A stretch of 64,000 nt of DNA from Cytospora piceicola. Lineage: Eukaryota; Ascomycota; Sordariomycetes; Diaporthales; Cytosporaceae. The notes under the pieces were generated by a model. That model was not told the DNA's origin, made no database searches, and was given only the letters and a program-made list of their open reading frames with translations. Below, in pieces: positions 24,302 through 33,433 of the stretch. Each line of letters opens with the position of its first letter. Within the stretch, counting starts at the first letter, position 1. The stretch is taken from contig JALQBC010000033.1 of the NCBI GenBank assembly GCA_023375675.1, positions 62,001-126,000 of the forward strand, in the 5' to 3' direction. A program made the translations under genes and the position numbers.

Positions 24302-26191
24302 GTTAAATCTTTCTTTATTTAATAAAGTATTTTAAAACTATAAATAAGTAAATCCGGTAAAGTAAGTAAAGAAATTCTAATATAAAGTCTGTTATTAAGT
24401 TTCGATATTAATAATATATATATAATAACGTTAAATAAACGTTAATAGGTTTTTCTATACCGTTATCTTATTATTTATATAAAATACTTCTATAAGTTCT
24501 TTAGTATTATTTTAACTAGTATATAGTTTAAATTTTTTAAAAGTATTTTCTTTAAACTTATAAGTAAATAACAGGTTTATAAGTAGTTAAAAAACGCTAA
24601 TCGATAGTTTATATTTATAGTTACGTATATCTTAGCCTTTATTTCTATTAAAACAATAACTAAATAGACTTTTATTTTAATTATAATTACAGATAAAGTT
24701 ATTATCGTTTAAGCTATTATTAAAATCGTTACCGAAATCTTTACTACTATCGGTTATATAATATATATAGTTTTTAACAGGTTATATATTACTTTTTTAG
24801 GCGGTACGACTATATTAACGAGAATTTTTAAGGTAAGCCGTTAGTTTATAAGTAGTATAGTAAAAATTAAAAAGATTACTTAGTAGTATATAAAATAATA
24901 ATACTTATAAACTTATCTTTTACTTATATAGTCGGAACGTTTTGGTATTTTTTAATATAGAGATTATAATATTAATATAACGTTTTTTTTTAAAACTACC
25001 CGGTAAGTTTACTTATATTAAAGTAATTTCCGGTCGGTTAAATATATTAGTTTAAACAGCTTATAAAACTAAATCTCTTTTTTATAATAGTATTATAAAA
25101 ATAATTAAAAACGATATAATATATAAGCGGATAGTTTCGGTTATTAATTTAAATAAAAATAAAACCTTTAAATTACTACGCTATATACTTTCTGTTATTT
25201 CTAATCGTTATTCGAAGTCTTAAATAGTCTTTTTATTTTCTTTATCTGTTTCGACCGTTATTTTTCGGCTTTTTAACTCTTCGGGTTCTTTTATTATATA
25301 AATTATCGGTTCGATTAAAGTATAAGTAAAAAATTAGTATTTTAATAAGAATAGAGTTTTTAAGGCGTTATAAATAATTACCTTTCGTTTACGTTTTATT
25401 TAGCTTAAACCGAGTATTACTTTAAAAAGTAGCTTTTATTTTTTATAAAATAAGCCTTTAAACTTAAATTTCTATAAAGACTAATAAATCGGTTTACGTT
25501 CTTTTAAGTTATAAATATAGCTTAATCGTTATAAGTTATAAAAGTACCGGAATTTATAGTAAAACTTAATATTTTTATTAAACTAGCTATATATAATAAT
25601 AAAGAAATAAACGTTATTAAGCTTTTATAGTTAATAACTAAAACAGTATACTTTATAGATATATTCTATAAAACGCTTTCGAATATAACGAAGTTAGTTA
25701 TTTTTATTTTAATTATTATAGTAATACTTAAAATAAAAAGTATAAAGCTACTACTAGTTAATATAGCTAATCGAATACTTTAAAAAGGTAAAATCGTAGT
25801 TTATAACGTAAGGTCGGTATCGGGTAAGGTATTCGGTAATAACTGCTTTAATACGACGTAAAAGCTAAATATTTTTAATAATTGTATAGTTTCGGGATAC
25901 TGTTAAGAATATATCCGGGAAGCGTATATCGAGTACGTTATTTAAACCCGATATAGCTATAATATAGAATTCTTATAATAAATAACCGGTAAGTTATAGT
26001 AAATAAGTAATAATACCGGCTAAGTAAATAGAATAACGTTTTTACGCTTTTCGATCTCTTAAGATCCGGAGATTAAAGCTAATTACTTACTAACTACTAT
26101 AGTAATAGTAACTCGATAACTATTATAGTATAGTCCGATAAACCTAATTTATAATATTAAAAGGCTAAACGATACGTAACAGAGCGTATTT

Positions 26192-26203
26192 AAGTTATAG
26201 CTA
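26192..26203 (-). promoter_or_regulatory. Putative primer-binding site of the gypsy element
   Basis: Minus strand TAGCTATAACTT starts five bases after the 3' end of the 5' LTR. If RIP changed TGG to TAG, the original would begin TGG, as expected for a site pairing with a tRNA CCA end. The same 12 bases occur at the same offset in the TRIM-like element at 28167-28178. Confidence 0.45.
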
Positions 26204-26208
26204 CTATT

Positions 26209-26447
26209 TAATAGTAACGGTACGGTATAATAGTATATAATAAAGATAGATTCTCTCTCTTCTCTCTCTATATAACCGAGTACTCTTATAAACTATATAC
26301 AAACCTATAAACCTACTGTAAACTTACCTTAAGTTTACTATATAATTACTATACGTTTAACTATATAAATTACCGGTAAATATATAGTAAATTCGTAGGT
26401 GCGTTTACAGGTAGGTTCGCTATAAACCTACCGGTAGGTATATAACA
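26209..26447 (-). repeat. Gypsy 5' LTR (right copy, 239 bp)
   Basis: Partner of 15036-15274. It keeps the TG start on the minus strand (TGTTATATACC) and is slightly less mutated than the left copy. Confidence 0.88.
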
Positions 26448-26452
26448 GTATT
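26448..26452. repeat. Target-site duplication GTATT, right copy (gypsy element)
   Basis: Matches 15031-15035. Confidence 0.8.
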
Positions 26453-27806
26453 TATATATATATATATTCTTTTAATTAAAACGTAGGTTTATTATAAGCT
26501 TATAAACTTAGTAAAGAGTATACTAATAAAAATACTAAGCGAACTACGTTTTAAATACTTAGTTTAAAAACGCTTATATTCTTCTTTAACGTAGAGATCG
26601 GTTATAAAGATATATAGCTACTATACTTATCTATAGTTATAGCTTTTTAAGCAGGTTAGCTATAGTATATATCTTAATCGATTTAATAATAACCTTTTTC
26701 TTTATACGCTTACTACCTCTGTTCGGTTTATAAGTATAAGTCGGCGTAAACTTAAGTTCGATTCCTTTATATATATACTACTTTATATAGTTAATACTAC
26801 CGTACTTAAAAATTACCGCTTTTTCGTTATCTTAATAAACCTTATAAACCGTAAGCTTATATTTAGTTTTTACTATACTTTAAAACTCTTTAAGTATAAG
26901 AAATATATCTCTTTTACTTTTCGATAAAAGTATCTTTATATAAAGTACTTTCGAGAACTCGTTTTTTATTATTAGTAGCTAAAATAAGCCGTTTAGCTTA
27001 TATAGGAAATTAAACAGATTTTAGTTAATATATTAAAACAGATATAATAAACAGTTTTTAAAAACTTATTTTAATATTATATATAAAGTATACGTTATTA
27101 TATAGTACTTATACTTTATACGTTATATATTATTAATTTTTACTTTTTATATAGCTTAAACTATTACCTTTAAAGCTTTTAGCTTTAAATATCTTAATTA
27201 TAAGTATTAAAAATACTTTAAATCTTCTTTAGTTAATAAAGGCTATACGCTTTTCTTTTAAGTTACTATAAGTATCGTATATATAACGATAATAACGTTA
27301 TTTATCGGAATTATTATTTAGTTATTCGTATAAGTAAAAAAAGGCTTATATTTAAAAAAAACTAAATTATAATAATATATTAACTATTTAACTACTATAC
27401 TTTTATTAAATACTTTATACCGAAGGGTATAGTTTAATCTTATATACTATATACTAGCTTATTTTAAAGAAGCTTTTAAAATAATATTAATATAAAAGCC
27501 TTTTATATATATAACGTTTTTAAAAACTAGGTTTTTTATATTAAGTCTTTAAGCTTTATTAAAGACGTTTTTAATTATTCGAGTTCTTTTAATAATAATC
27601 GGAAAAGCAGTAATACTAACTTTTATTATATCTTTAAGCTTAGCTTTTTAAACCGAATCGGAAGTAAGTAGGTTTATAGTATTAACTAAGTAAAAAGCTT
27701 TATAATTATCGATTAAAATATTATATAAAAGCTAGTAAAAAAAGGTATAAATAGTTAAATAAATACTCTGCTTAGTAAAAGTAAGGTATTTTTAAAAAAA
27801 AGGTAT

Positions 27807-27811
27807 TAATC
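27807..27811. repeat. Target-site duplication TAATC, left copy (TRIM-like element)
   Basis: TAATC directly left of the 476-bp element; its partner is at 28288-28292. Confidence 0.75.
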
Positions 27812-27915
27812 TAATGCACACCGGATTAACCACTACGCTAAAAGGATTAGGCTAGCCTATTAAGCTGTTTAGCTCCTAATTTCTAATACCTATAGGCTTT
27901 AGGTAGTATACAATA
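27812..27915 (-). repeat. TRIM-like element, left terminal repeat (104 bp)
   Basis: Nearly identical to 28184-28287 over its full length; most differences are C/T or G/A changes. Confidence 0.82.
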
Positions 27916-28091
27916 AATACTACTAACAGATAAAGTAACTTACGTCCGCGTAAGCTATATATAGGTCCCTTAAGTATCTCTGTCTTATCCGGTAGTACGT
28001 CTATATCTTTCAGACTTAGGCTAAAGCTTATAACTTTAGTTCTCCTACTAAAAGGCGCTCCCGCTCGACGTAGTCTAGAATTCGTTAATTC

Positions 28092-28139
28092 AGTACTCGA
28101 ACTTACGACCTCGGCGTTAGCATAGTAAGCCAGGTGCCT
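28092..28139 (-). other. tRNA-like stretch with A-box and B-box-like motifs
   Basis: On the minus strand TGGCTTACTATG (28132-28121) resembles a pol III A box and AGTTCGAGTACT (28103-28092) a B box, about 40 bases apart as in tRNA genes. The T stem does not pair properly, so this is not a functional tRNA. It may be a tRNA-derived fragment or chance. Confidence 0.3.
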
Positions 28140-28166
28140 CGCCTCTAATCGCTTTCGGAATAGTAG

Positions 28167-28178
28167 AAGTTATAGCTA
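28167..28178 (-). promoter_or_regulatory. Putative primer-binding site of the TRIM-like element
   Basis: Minus strand TAGCTATAACTT starting five bases after the right LTR, identical in sequence and offset to the site in the gypsy element at 26192-26203. Confidence 0.45.
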
Positions 28179-28183
28179 TTAAT

Positions 28184-28287
28184 TAATGTACACCGGATTA
28201 ACCACTACGCTAAAAGGATTAGGCTAGCCTATTAAGCTGTTTCGCTCTTAATTTCTGATACCTATAGGCTTCAGGTGGTGTATAACA
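28184..28287 (-). repeat. TRIM-like element, right terminal repeat (104 bp)
   Basis: Partner of 27812-27915; starts TGTTATACACC on the minus strand. Confidence 0.82.
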
Positions 28288-28292
28288 TAATC
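28288..28292. repeat. Target-site duplication TAATC, right copy (TRIM-like element)
   Basis: Matches 27807-27811. Confidence 0.75.
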
Positions 28293-29557
28293 TTTTTAAA
28301 ATATATAAACTAACCTCGCTCGGTTTTATTTTTACTTTTAATTTACCTTTTATTAAAAAGCTATCTTTTAAAAGTAGACTAGCTTATTTCTTTAAGGTGT
28401 TTATATATCTTACTTATCTATAAAGACGTAAGTAAGCTTTTTTTAAGCTTTTAAATAAGCTTTAAAAAGCTTTTCGTTATTATTTCGAGCTTAACGTAAT
28501 ATTTAAGTTATTATAGATACGTTTAACTATATAAATAAAAAACTTTCGGCTTATCGTTACGAAATCCTTTTTAAAATACTTAATTTAAAAGTATAGTAAA
28601 TATAATAGATCTTTTAGAAAAGCGGTTAGCTCTTTTATAGTTAAAAGTAACAAACTATATACTAAGTTATTTTAAAGTAAGTATAAGGCTACTTAGCTTA
28701 TTATTTTTAATAAGGTTTTATATAACGCAGTTAGCTTAATTTAAAGCTATATATTTACTAATTACGTTAATAAAGTTTTTAGTAATAAATATACTATTTA
28801 TATCTGTTAAATTGTATACTTAAATATAAAGAAATACTCGATACTATTAAACGTATTATTTAAAAAGGTTTTTTTATTTTATTTTTACTATTTTAAATAT
28901 CGCCCGGTATTCTTTTACAGCGGTTATTCTTACGTTTAAAGGAAAAGAGGCTAAATAATCCTTTAATACTCGAATAACTTTTTAAAGTATAGTAATACTT
29001 TATATAACGATTTTAACTTAAGTAGAAACGAATAGACTAACGTGTACTATATAGTTTATTTAATTTTAAATTATAAGGTAGCGGTTTAAAACGATCGAAA
29101 TAACTATATTATTTATATTTTATTATTTTTAAAGCTAATCGAGCTTTAAAACAGCTTTATTATAATTAGGTTTTTCCGGCTTAACTAAAGTTATATTATA
29201 AGTAGCTTAATTGTTTTAATTTTAGTTCTCGAGCTATTTAATATAGTTTATTTAAATAGCTACTCTTTTAAAATTAAATATACTTTTAAACGTAAGTTAT
29301 ATAAGGATATTAGTTAAAGAGTTTAGTTAATTAGGCTTTTTAAAATTAACTTACTTTTAAATACTATAAAGTATATAGTAGAATTTAAGCTAAAGAAACT
29401 AAATTAAATAGCTTTTACGATTATATAAGAGTACCGAGCCTATAAGAATAGATTTTAAGCTATTAAAAGATATAATTAAAGTAATTATTTTATAAGAAAA
29501 AAGCGTTTAAACGATAAGAGAAAAGTACTTAATAGATCTTTATTAAAAAGGTTTAAA

Positions 29558-29573
29558 GAGCCGGGCTTATAAC
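29558..29573 (-). promoter_or_regulatory. Copia primer-binding site, half-tRNA-iMet type
   Basis: The 16 bases directly after the 5' LTR on the minus strand read GTTATAAGCCCGGCTC. With one RIP-type change (G to A) undone this begins GTTATGAGCCC, the complement of the initiator tRNA-Met anticodon stem-loop (GGGCTCATAAC). Copia-type elements such as Drosophila copia are primed by such a half-tRNA. The position touches the LTR with no gap. Confidence 0.65.
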
Positions 29574-29723
29574 TAAGACGATCTAGAATAAGGTATATCG
29601 AATAGAGTAACTTAACTATTATTATACACTATTTATAATAGGCGTGGGAAGCTCTTTTATATAGACTATATTAGTAGCGAGCTCTACAATAGAGTGGGCC
29701 TAGATATGCCCAGATACGTGATA
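29574..29723 (-). repeat. Copia 5' LTR (right copy, 150 bp)
   Basis: Partner of 11263-11412. It keeps GCCC, CACG and other GC-richer words that have become AT-rich in the left copy. Confidence 0.88.
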
Positions 29724-29728
29724 GGAGA
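29724..29728. repeat. Target-site duplication GGAGA, right copy (copia element)
   Basis: Matches 11258-11262. Confidence 0.85.
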
Positions 29729-29849
29729 CCTACGTCGTGAACTGCGGCTAAGAAGGGGACGACGCCAGCATTCTCTTTTCGATTCCCAGTCCCGCGCCCA
29801 CAGCAATTTTCTACAGGCTGCAGTAGTCTTTTGAAATAACTATACGCTT

Positions 29850-30620
29850 AACGCACTGGCGCCTGGACGGCATCGCGCGTTGGCCGAGGTACTGCGCCTA
29901 GGTCCAGATGCCGAATTGATGCCTATACGAATAAATTGACGGCTACTCCTCGGTCCCTGTCGCCATACCCCGAAGATCTGGCTCGGAAAACCCTTTTGAT
30001 GGCAGGAACACGAAGGGCGCGTTGGAACCAAGACAGGATGCGGATGCGGACGCCCTTGCAGCCGATTTGTTTGTGCGGCGTGCCGAGCATCGGTCTCCCG
30101 ACCAAAGCGGACTCGGATAATGCCCGTCCTGGCTTCAGTGCACGCACAAGCACCCGCCTCGATGCTGCGACCATGGCCAGGATGACGGCTTTCCGGAAGG
30201 CCAAGGGGTTCAGCTTCGCCGGTGCCGTTCACGCGGCCATTGCGCTGATCACGGCTGGCTTCTCTCAGCACCCACTCGCCAAGTTGTACGCCGGCTTTTT
30301 CCCCATCAACCTGCACCAGGCCATTGCCCCGACCGGTGCGGCCCCCCAAGAATGAGCTGGTGTTTGGGCTGTACTTCTCGGGCCTGCCCGTGTGCATTGA
30401 CGATGTGGTTCCCGTTCCTGGTGGGGTTGCAAAGAAGAGCTTCGATGAAGTGGCGATAGAATTGACGGCATTTTACACCCGCGACCTGGTTGACTTCTAG
30501 AAGGCGCCTGATGGCCAAGTTGTCGGCCTGCTGGATCTGGCTAAGCCGTACCTGCAGTGGAGAGAGAGGGGGCGGGGGACAGACTGCACATGTGGTGTTA
30601 TTTGTGGCAAGCATCATTCG
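29850..30620 (+). pseudogene. Decayed Tri3-like (15-O-acetyltransferase family) acyltransferase gene
   Basis: GC-normal sequence right of the transposon stack keeps pieces of a BAHD/condensation-type acyltransferase of the Tri3/alcohol-acetyltransferase family. A HWRLDG motif (HxxxDG type) lies at about 29854-29871 and soon meets a stop. A second piece in another frame has the family-like phrases TSTRLDAATM and GAVHAAIAL (about 30,130-30,250). After a frame change near 30,345-30,352 comes a third piece with VFGLYFSGLP and AFYTRDLVDF, ending in TAG at 30498-30500 before faint further homology. There is no single intact frame and no splice plan that joins the parts. Trichothecene 15-O-acetyltransferase is only one member of the family; no other trichothecene gene is in this window. 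Confidence 0.55.
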
Positions 30621-30624
30621 GACT

Positions 30625-31258
30625 CGCATCAGAGTTCGAGATTATCAGTTGTCCGTGACATATTGATCCGTCGACCATCACAGGTTATATACGTTTGTTA
30701 CACCACCAGTACTGACATTCGTAGATACGTCGTGGGCGTTTTCAGTCATTTTGAGTTCTTTCGTACTGCGCATATTGAGAATGTTCTAGGACGATATGGT
30801 TTGGTAGACTGGCATGAAACTCGGTATATATACTTGAGGTGGACAAACGGGACAAGTAATTCCAATCGTATACCTCGGGCATCATATTCCATCAGAATAC
30901 TGTACACCCGAATATAGTCACAGGAATATACATGGAAGAAACATGAAAATTGTGATGGGTCGCGCGCAGTGATAGACTGCTGTTGTAGCTTGTGAAAATT
31001 GGATGCAAGCGAGACCACCACGTTTCCAATATCACTCACTGATTTCAGCCACCATGTCATTATCTTGCTGGAAACATCGACAACCAAGCCGAAGTAATCA
31101 ACCCCTTATTGTCCGAGGCCACAACTAATTCTACATTAATATTAGGTTACACAAAGACAAGTGAATGCATATGGAGATGTTAATGATGATCTGCAGTATT
31201 CACTTGGAGACCGGGATAAGGTGCTCTTTCTCGGGGCTCGGCTGACGACTTCGTCGAT
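30625..31258. other. Intergenic region, no gene supported
   Basis: Between the acyltransferase relic and the 3' end of the kinase gene. Frames present are short and lack family signatures. Confidence 0.5.
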
Positions 31259-32511
31259 CTACTCTTCCCTGTCCTCCTCGTCCTCCTCGTCTTCCTCTTC
31301 TTCAGAGTCTTCAGCGTCGACATACTTCTCGATCAAGTATTGCAGGTCCTCCAACGCTTGCGCCCTCGACTTACTACCCGGGACATGAGCCGAGTACATG
31401 ATCATCTCTTTGATCGAGTACAGTCTGTTCCTATCATCCGCTTCCTCCTGCGGCTCATCGGGCGGATAATTTTTGAAGTACTCTGTACGGTACTCCCTGG
31501 CCTTCATGTGGTGATGATCAACACGCCACATTCCCATCGCCATTTCATGATGCGCGTAGAACGAACATGAATCGAAGATGTAGATATTTCCAGTCCGCAA
31601 CTCTGTGCCGATATTTTGCTCGTGCAAATCACCGTGAATGAGACAGGGCTTGACCGTCCGGCCACCCTCGGTCAGCCGGTTGAGCAGACGAGGAATCACG
31701 GACTTCAACGTCAATTCCATTGCATCATCAAGCTCTGGCCATGTTCCATTGACCTTCTTGTCGAGCTGGTACACACCCGAGAGCAGTTTTGTGTAGAAAG
31801 AGGTCCAATTGCTATCCCACTCGGCCTGAAGAGGGAGCTTCCCATCGTAAGGTGTGATATGAAAGCCAAACTTGCCCGTAGGTGAGACGCTCGTCCGGTG
31901 CAACTCGGCAATCCTCTTGCCAAGCTGGACAGGATTGGCCGGACGGTGATCAATCTCAAGATAATCGCATAGAAAGTATGCGCCATCCGAGTCTAGACAT
32001 TTGCCAGCGGACTTGGGCTTAGGAACGAGGGATGGCACTGTCTTCTCAAGCTCGGTCATGCACGCAAATTCGCCTAGTACTCGGGGCCCACAAAGGTCTC
32101 CCTTAATTATTTTTAAGAAGTAATCATGGTGCGAGCCGTCTGGTTTCCGGGTTGTGAGCTTGGCAGTTGCTGACCAGGACGAGTTGCCATATCGCTCTGC
32201 GTTGACGACTTTGTCTTCTCCGATGGCTGTTACTTTGTCAGTATGCCGTCACGAAGGACTTTGCTGGGGGTAAACGACGCTTTGTCGTTGCTAGCAACTC
32301 GTTGGTTGTTAGGCTTGATAGGGCGGGAGTTCCATGGAAAAGTCTCACCGGTCAACACTGCTTGGTCGAAGAAGATACTGTCGGTGTCTCTTCGCTGGAG
32401 CGATTTGACGTCCACCACTTCATAGGTCGGAGCTGGCTCTGTATCGCACCTTGGAGGACGATCCAGGACGTCATCTCCTGTCGAAGCAGGGAAAACTTTA
32501 GAATTTGGCAT
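31259..32511 (-). CDS. Fructosamine kinase-like (FN3K / APH-fold) protein
   Basis: Two exons, 32349-32511 and 31259-32226, with a 122-nt GT-AG intron that has TACTGAC as branch site 10 bases before the acceptor; 376 aa. After a ~55-residue N-terminal extension comes the kinase lobe with NAERYGNSSWSATAKL and the ATP-lysine phrase DYFLKIIKGD. The catalytic loop is IHGDLHEQNIG (Asp and Asn of the aminoglycoside-phosphotransferase fold), and the metal-binding Asp is in IYIFDSCSFYAHHE. These are the hallmarks of fructosamine/ribulosamine-3-kinases, which phosphorylate ketosamines on glycated proteins and trigger deglycation. The C terminus is a run of Glu and Asp. The gene is divergent from the NLR gene, sharing a 0.9-kb intergenic region. 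Confidence 0.8.
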
Positions 32512-33433
32512 GATGACTTATCTCCTGATGTTTGTCTTTCTTGTATTGGCTGGCGCTCTCGAGACTTAGTGAGAAACAAGAGAGGATGACTCGGCAGCAC
32601 CGTCTGGCCTCCATATTTCTCTCCAAGGTCCATGAGACCTTTATCTTTTATTTTTTTAGTTAAAGATGGGGCAACGAATGTAGAGCGTTCATCGAAGGTG
32701 GCGCCATTTACGATAAGGACGAAACCTGGAAGCCTGGGCGTCAACCGCTGTGGGCCATTGCTGAGGTGTGATCGCTTCTTTACAGGGGCAATGATCACTT
32801 CTAGACCAGACATGAGTTGGCCTTCAGTATGGGTCAAGGCGAAACAAATTGCATGCTGAAATTAGCTGCTGTGCCTCTCGGCTACATGGATCCACTCGAT
32901 CCTTCGGCCCACGCTTGTCATCCAACATGTCCTTTTTCCCAATCAAGCAGTCGCACACTCCATAAACAAGACGTGCCAATACAATTTCCCGGAATTACCC
33001 ATGGCAATTCCTCGTCTATCAATTTAAATACTGATTACGATGTGAAAGCACATGTGTAAGTAAGGAGAGCTGACACGCCTGAAGTGACCACTTAGGTATG
33101 TAAATATTGAGGCTGGGCATATAATGCGGCACAGGTCCGACCAATGGCCACTCCTACGACTGGTCGCGACCAACCGCTCGGAAAGGATCTCACGAAGCCC
33201 AGTAACCCGGCCTGAAACTCATATGATGCAGTAAGACGAAACAGGAGAAGTCGAGCTGGCTGTTCAACATATTGACTATGGCCAACATGGCCTCTAAAAC
33301 TCCCTCGCAGGTCGACACTCTGCGGCTGTTTCCTTACCTTCATACTCTTAGGTTCTTTGGTTGTTCTTATTTGTGAGATTATACCGTTAAAGCTTACAGC
33401 ACTACTGTTTTTCAAACCTATGAGGAATCGACA
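32512..33433. other. Divergent promoter region between kinase and NLR genes
   Basis: 922 bp between two gene starts pointing away from each other, so it should carry both promoters. No gene, repeat or obvious motif was seen. Confidence 0.5.

Larger units (their letters stand above)
15036..26447 (-). mobile_element. RIP-degenerated Ty3/gypsy LTR retrotransposon inserted in the copia element
   Basis: Two 239-bp direct repeats (15036-15274 and 26209-26447) flanked by the 5-bp duplication GTATT. On the minus strand the LTR starts TGTTATATACC in one copy and TATTATATATC in the other. Gypsy-type reverse transcriptase is readable on the minus strand at about 21,090-21,200. The element contains a hAT-type MITE and a solo LTR; without them it is still about 10.6 kb, longer than usual, so another unrecognised insertion or a long non-coding part is likely. 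Stop codons and CA/TG loss mark it as RIPped throughout. Confidence 0.85.
27812..28287 (-). mobile_element. TRIM-like miniature LTR element (476 bp)
   Basis: Two 104-bp direct repeats (27812-27915 and 28184-28287) flank about 268 bp of non-coding interior, bounded by a TAATC duplication. Read on the minus strand the LTR starts TGTTATACACC in the right copy (TA in the left) and ends near TTA, as in the two large elements. The interior has a putative primer site five bases from the LTR and a tRNA-like stretch at about 28092-28139. No protein is encoded, so it must rely on enzymes from another element. It keeps more CA/TG than its host, consistent with being too short for strong RIP or with late arrival. 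Confidence 0.75.
11263..29723 (-). mobile_element. RIP-degenerated Ty1/copia LTR retrotransposon with nested insertions
   Basis: The element is bounded by two 150-bp direct repeats and a GGAGA target-site duplication. On the minus strand the LTR starts TG(T/C)... in one copy and TA in the other, as RIP of TG would give. Removing the nested gypsy element and the TRIM-like element leaves about 6.6 kb, a normal copia length. Copia-type reverse transcriptase is readable on the minus strand at about 13,260-13,490. The 16 bases next to the 5' LTR resemble a half-tRNA-iMet primer site. The interior has almost no CA or TG but retains many CG, and is full of stop codons. It cannot encode functional proteins. 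Confidence 0.85.

Noticed and set aside
28092..28139. A functional tRNA gene inside the TRIM-like element
   Set aside because: The box-like words are there, but the T stem does not pair and no acceptor stem closes; kept only as a tRNA-like stretch.
11263..29723. AT-rich block as a centromere core or an organelle insert
   Set aside because: It is explained by paired LTRs, target duplications and readable copia and gypsy reverse transcriptase; no mitochondrial genes were seen.
32226..32350. Apparent one-base frameshift in the fructosamine-kinase-like gene
   Set aside because: A GT-AG intron (32227-32348) with a TACTGAC branch site joins the two frames in phase and gives the natural phrase QAVLTAIGEDKVV, so the gene is intact.
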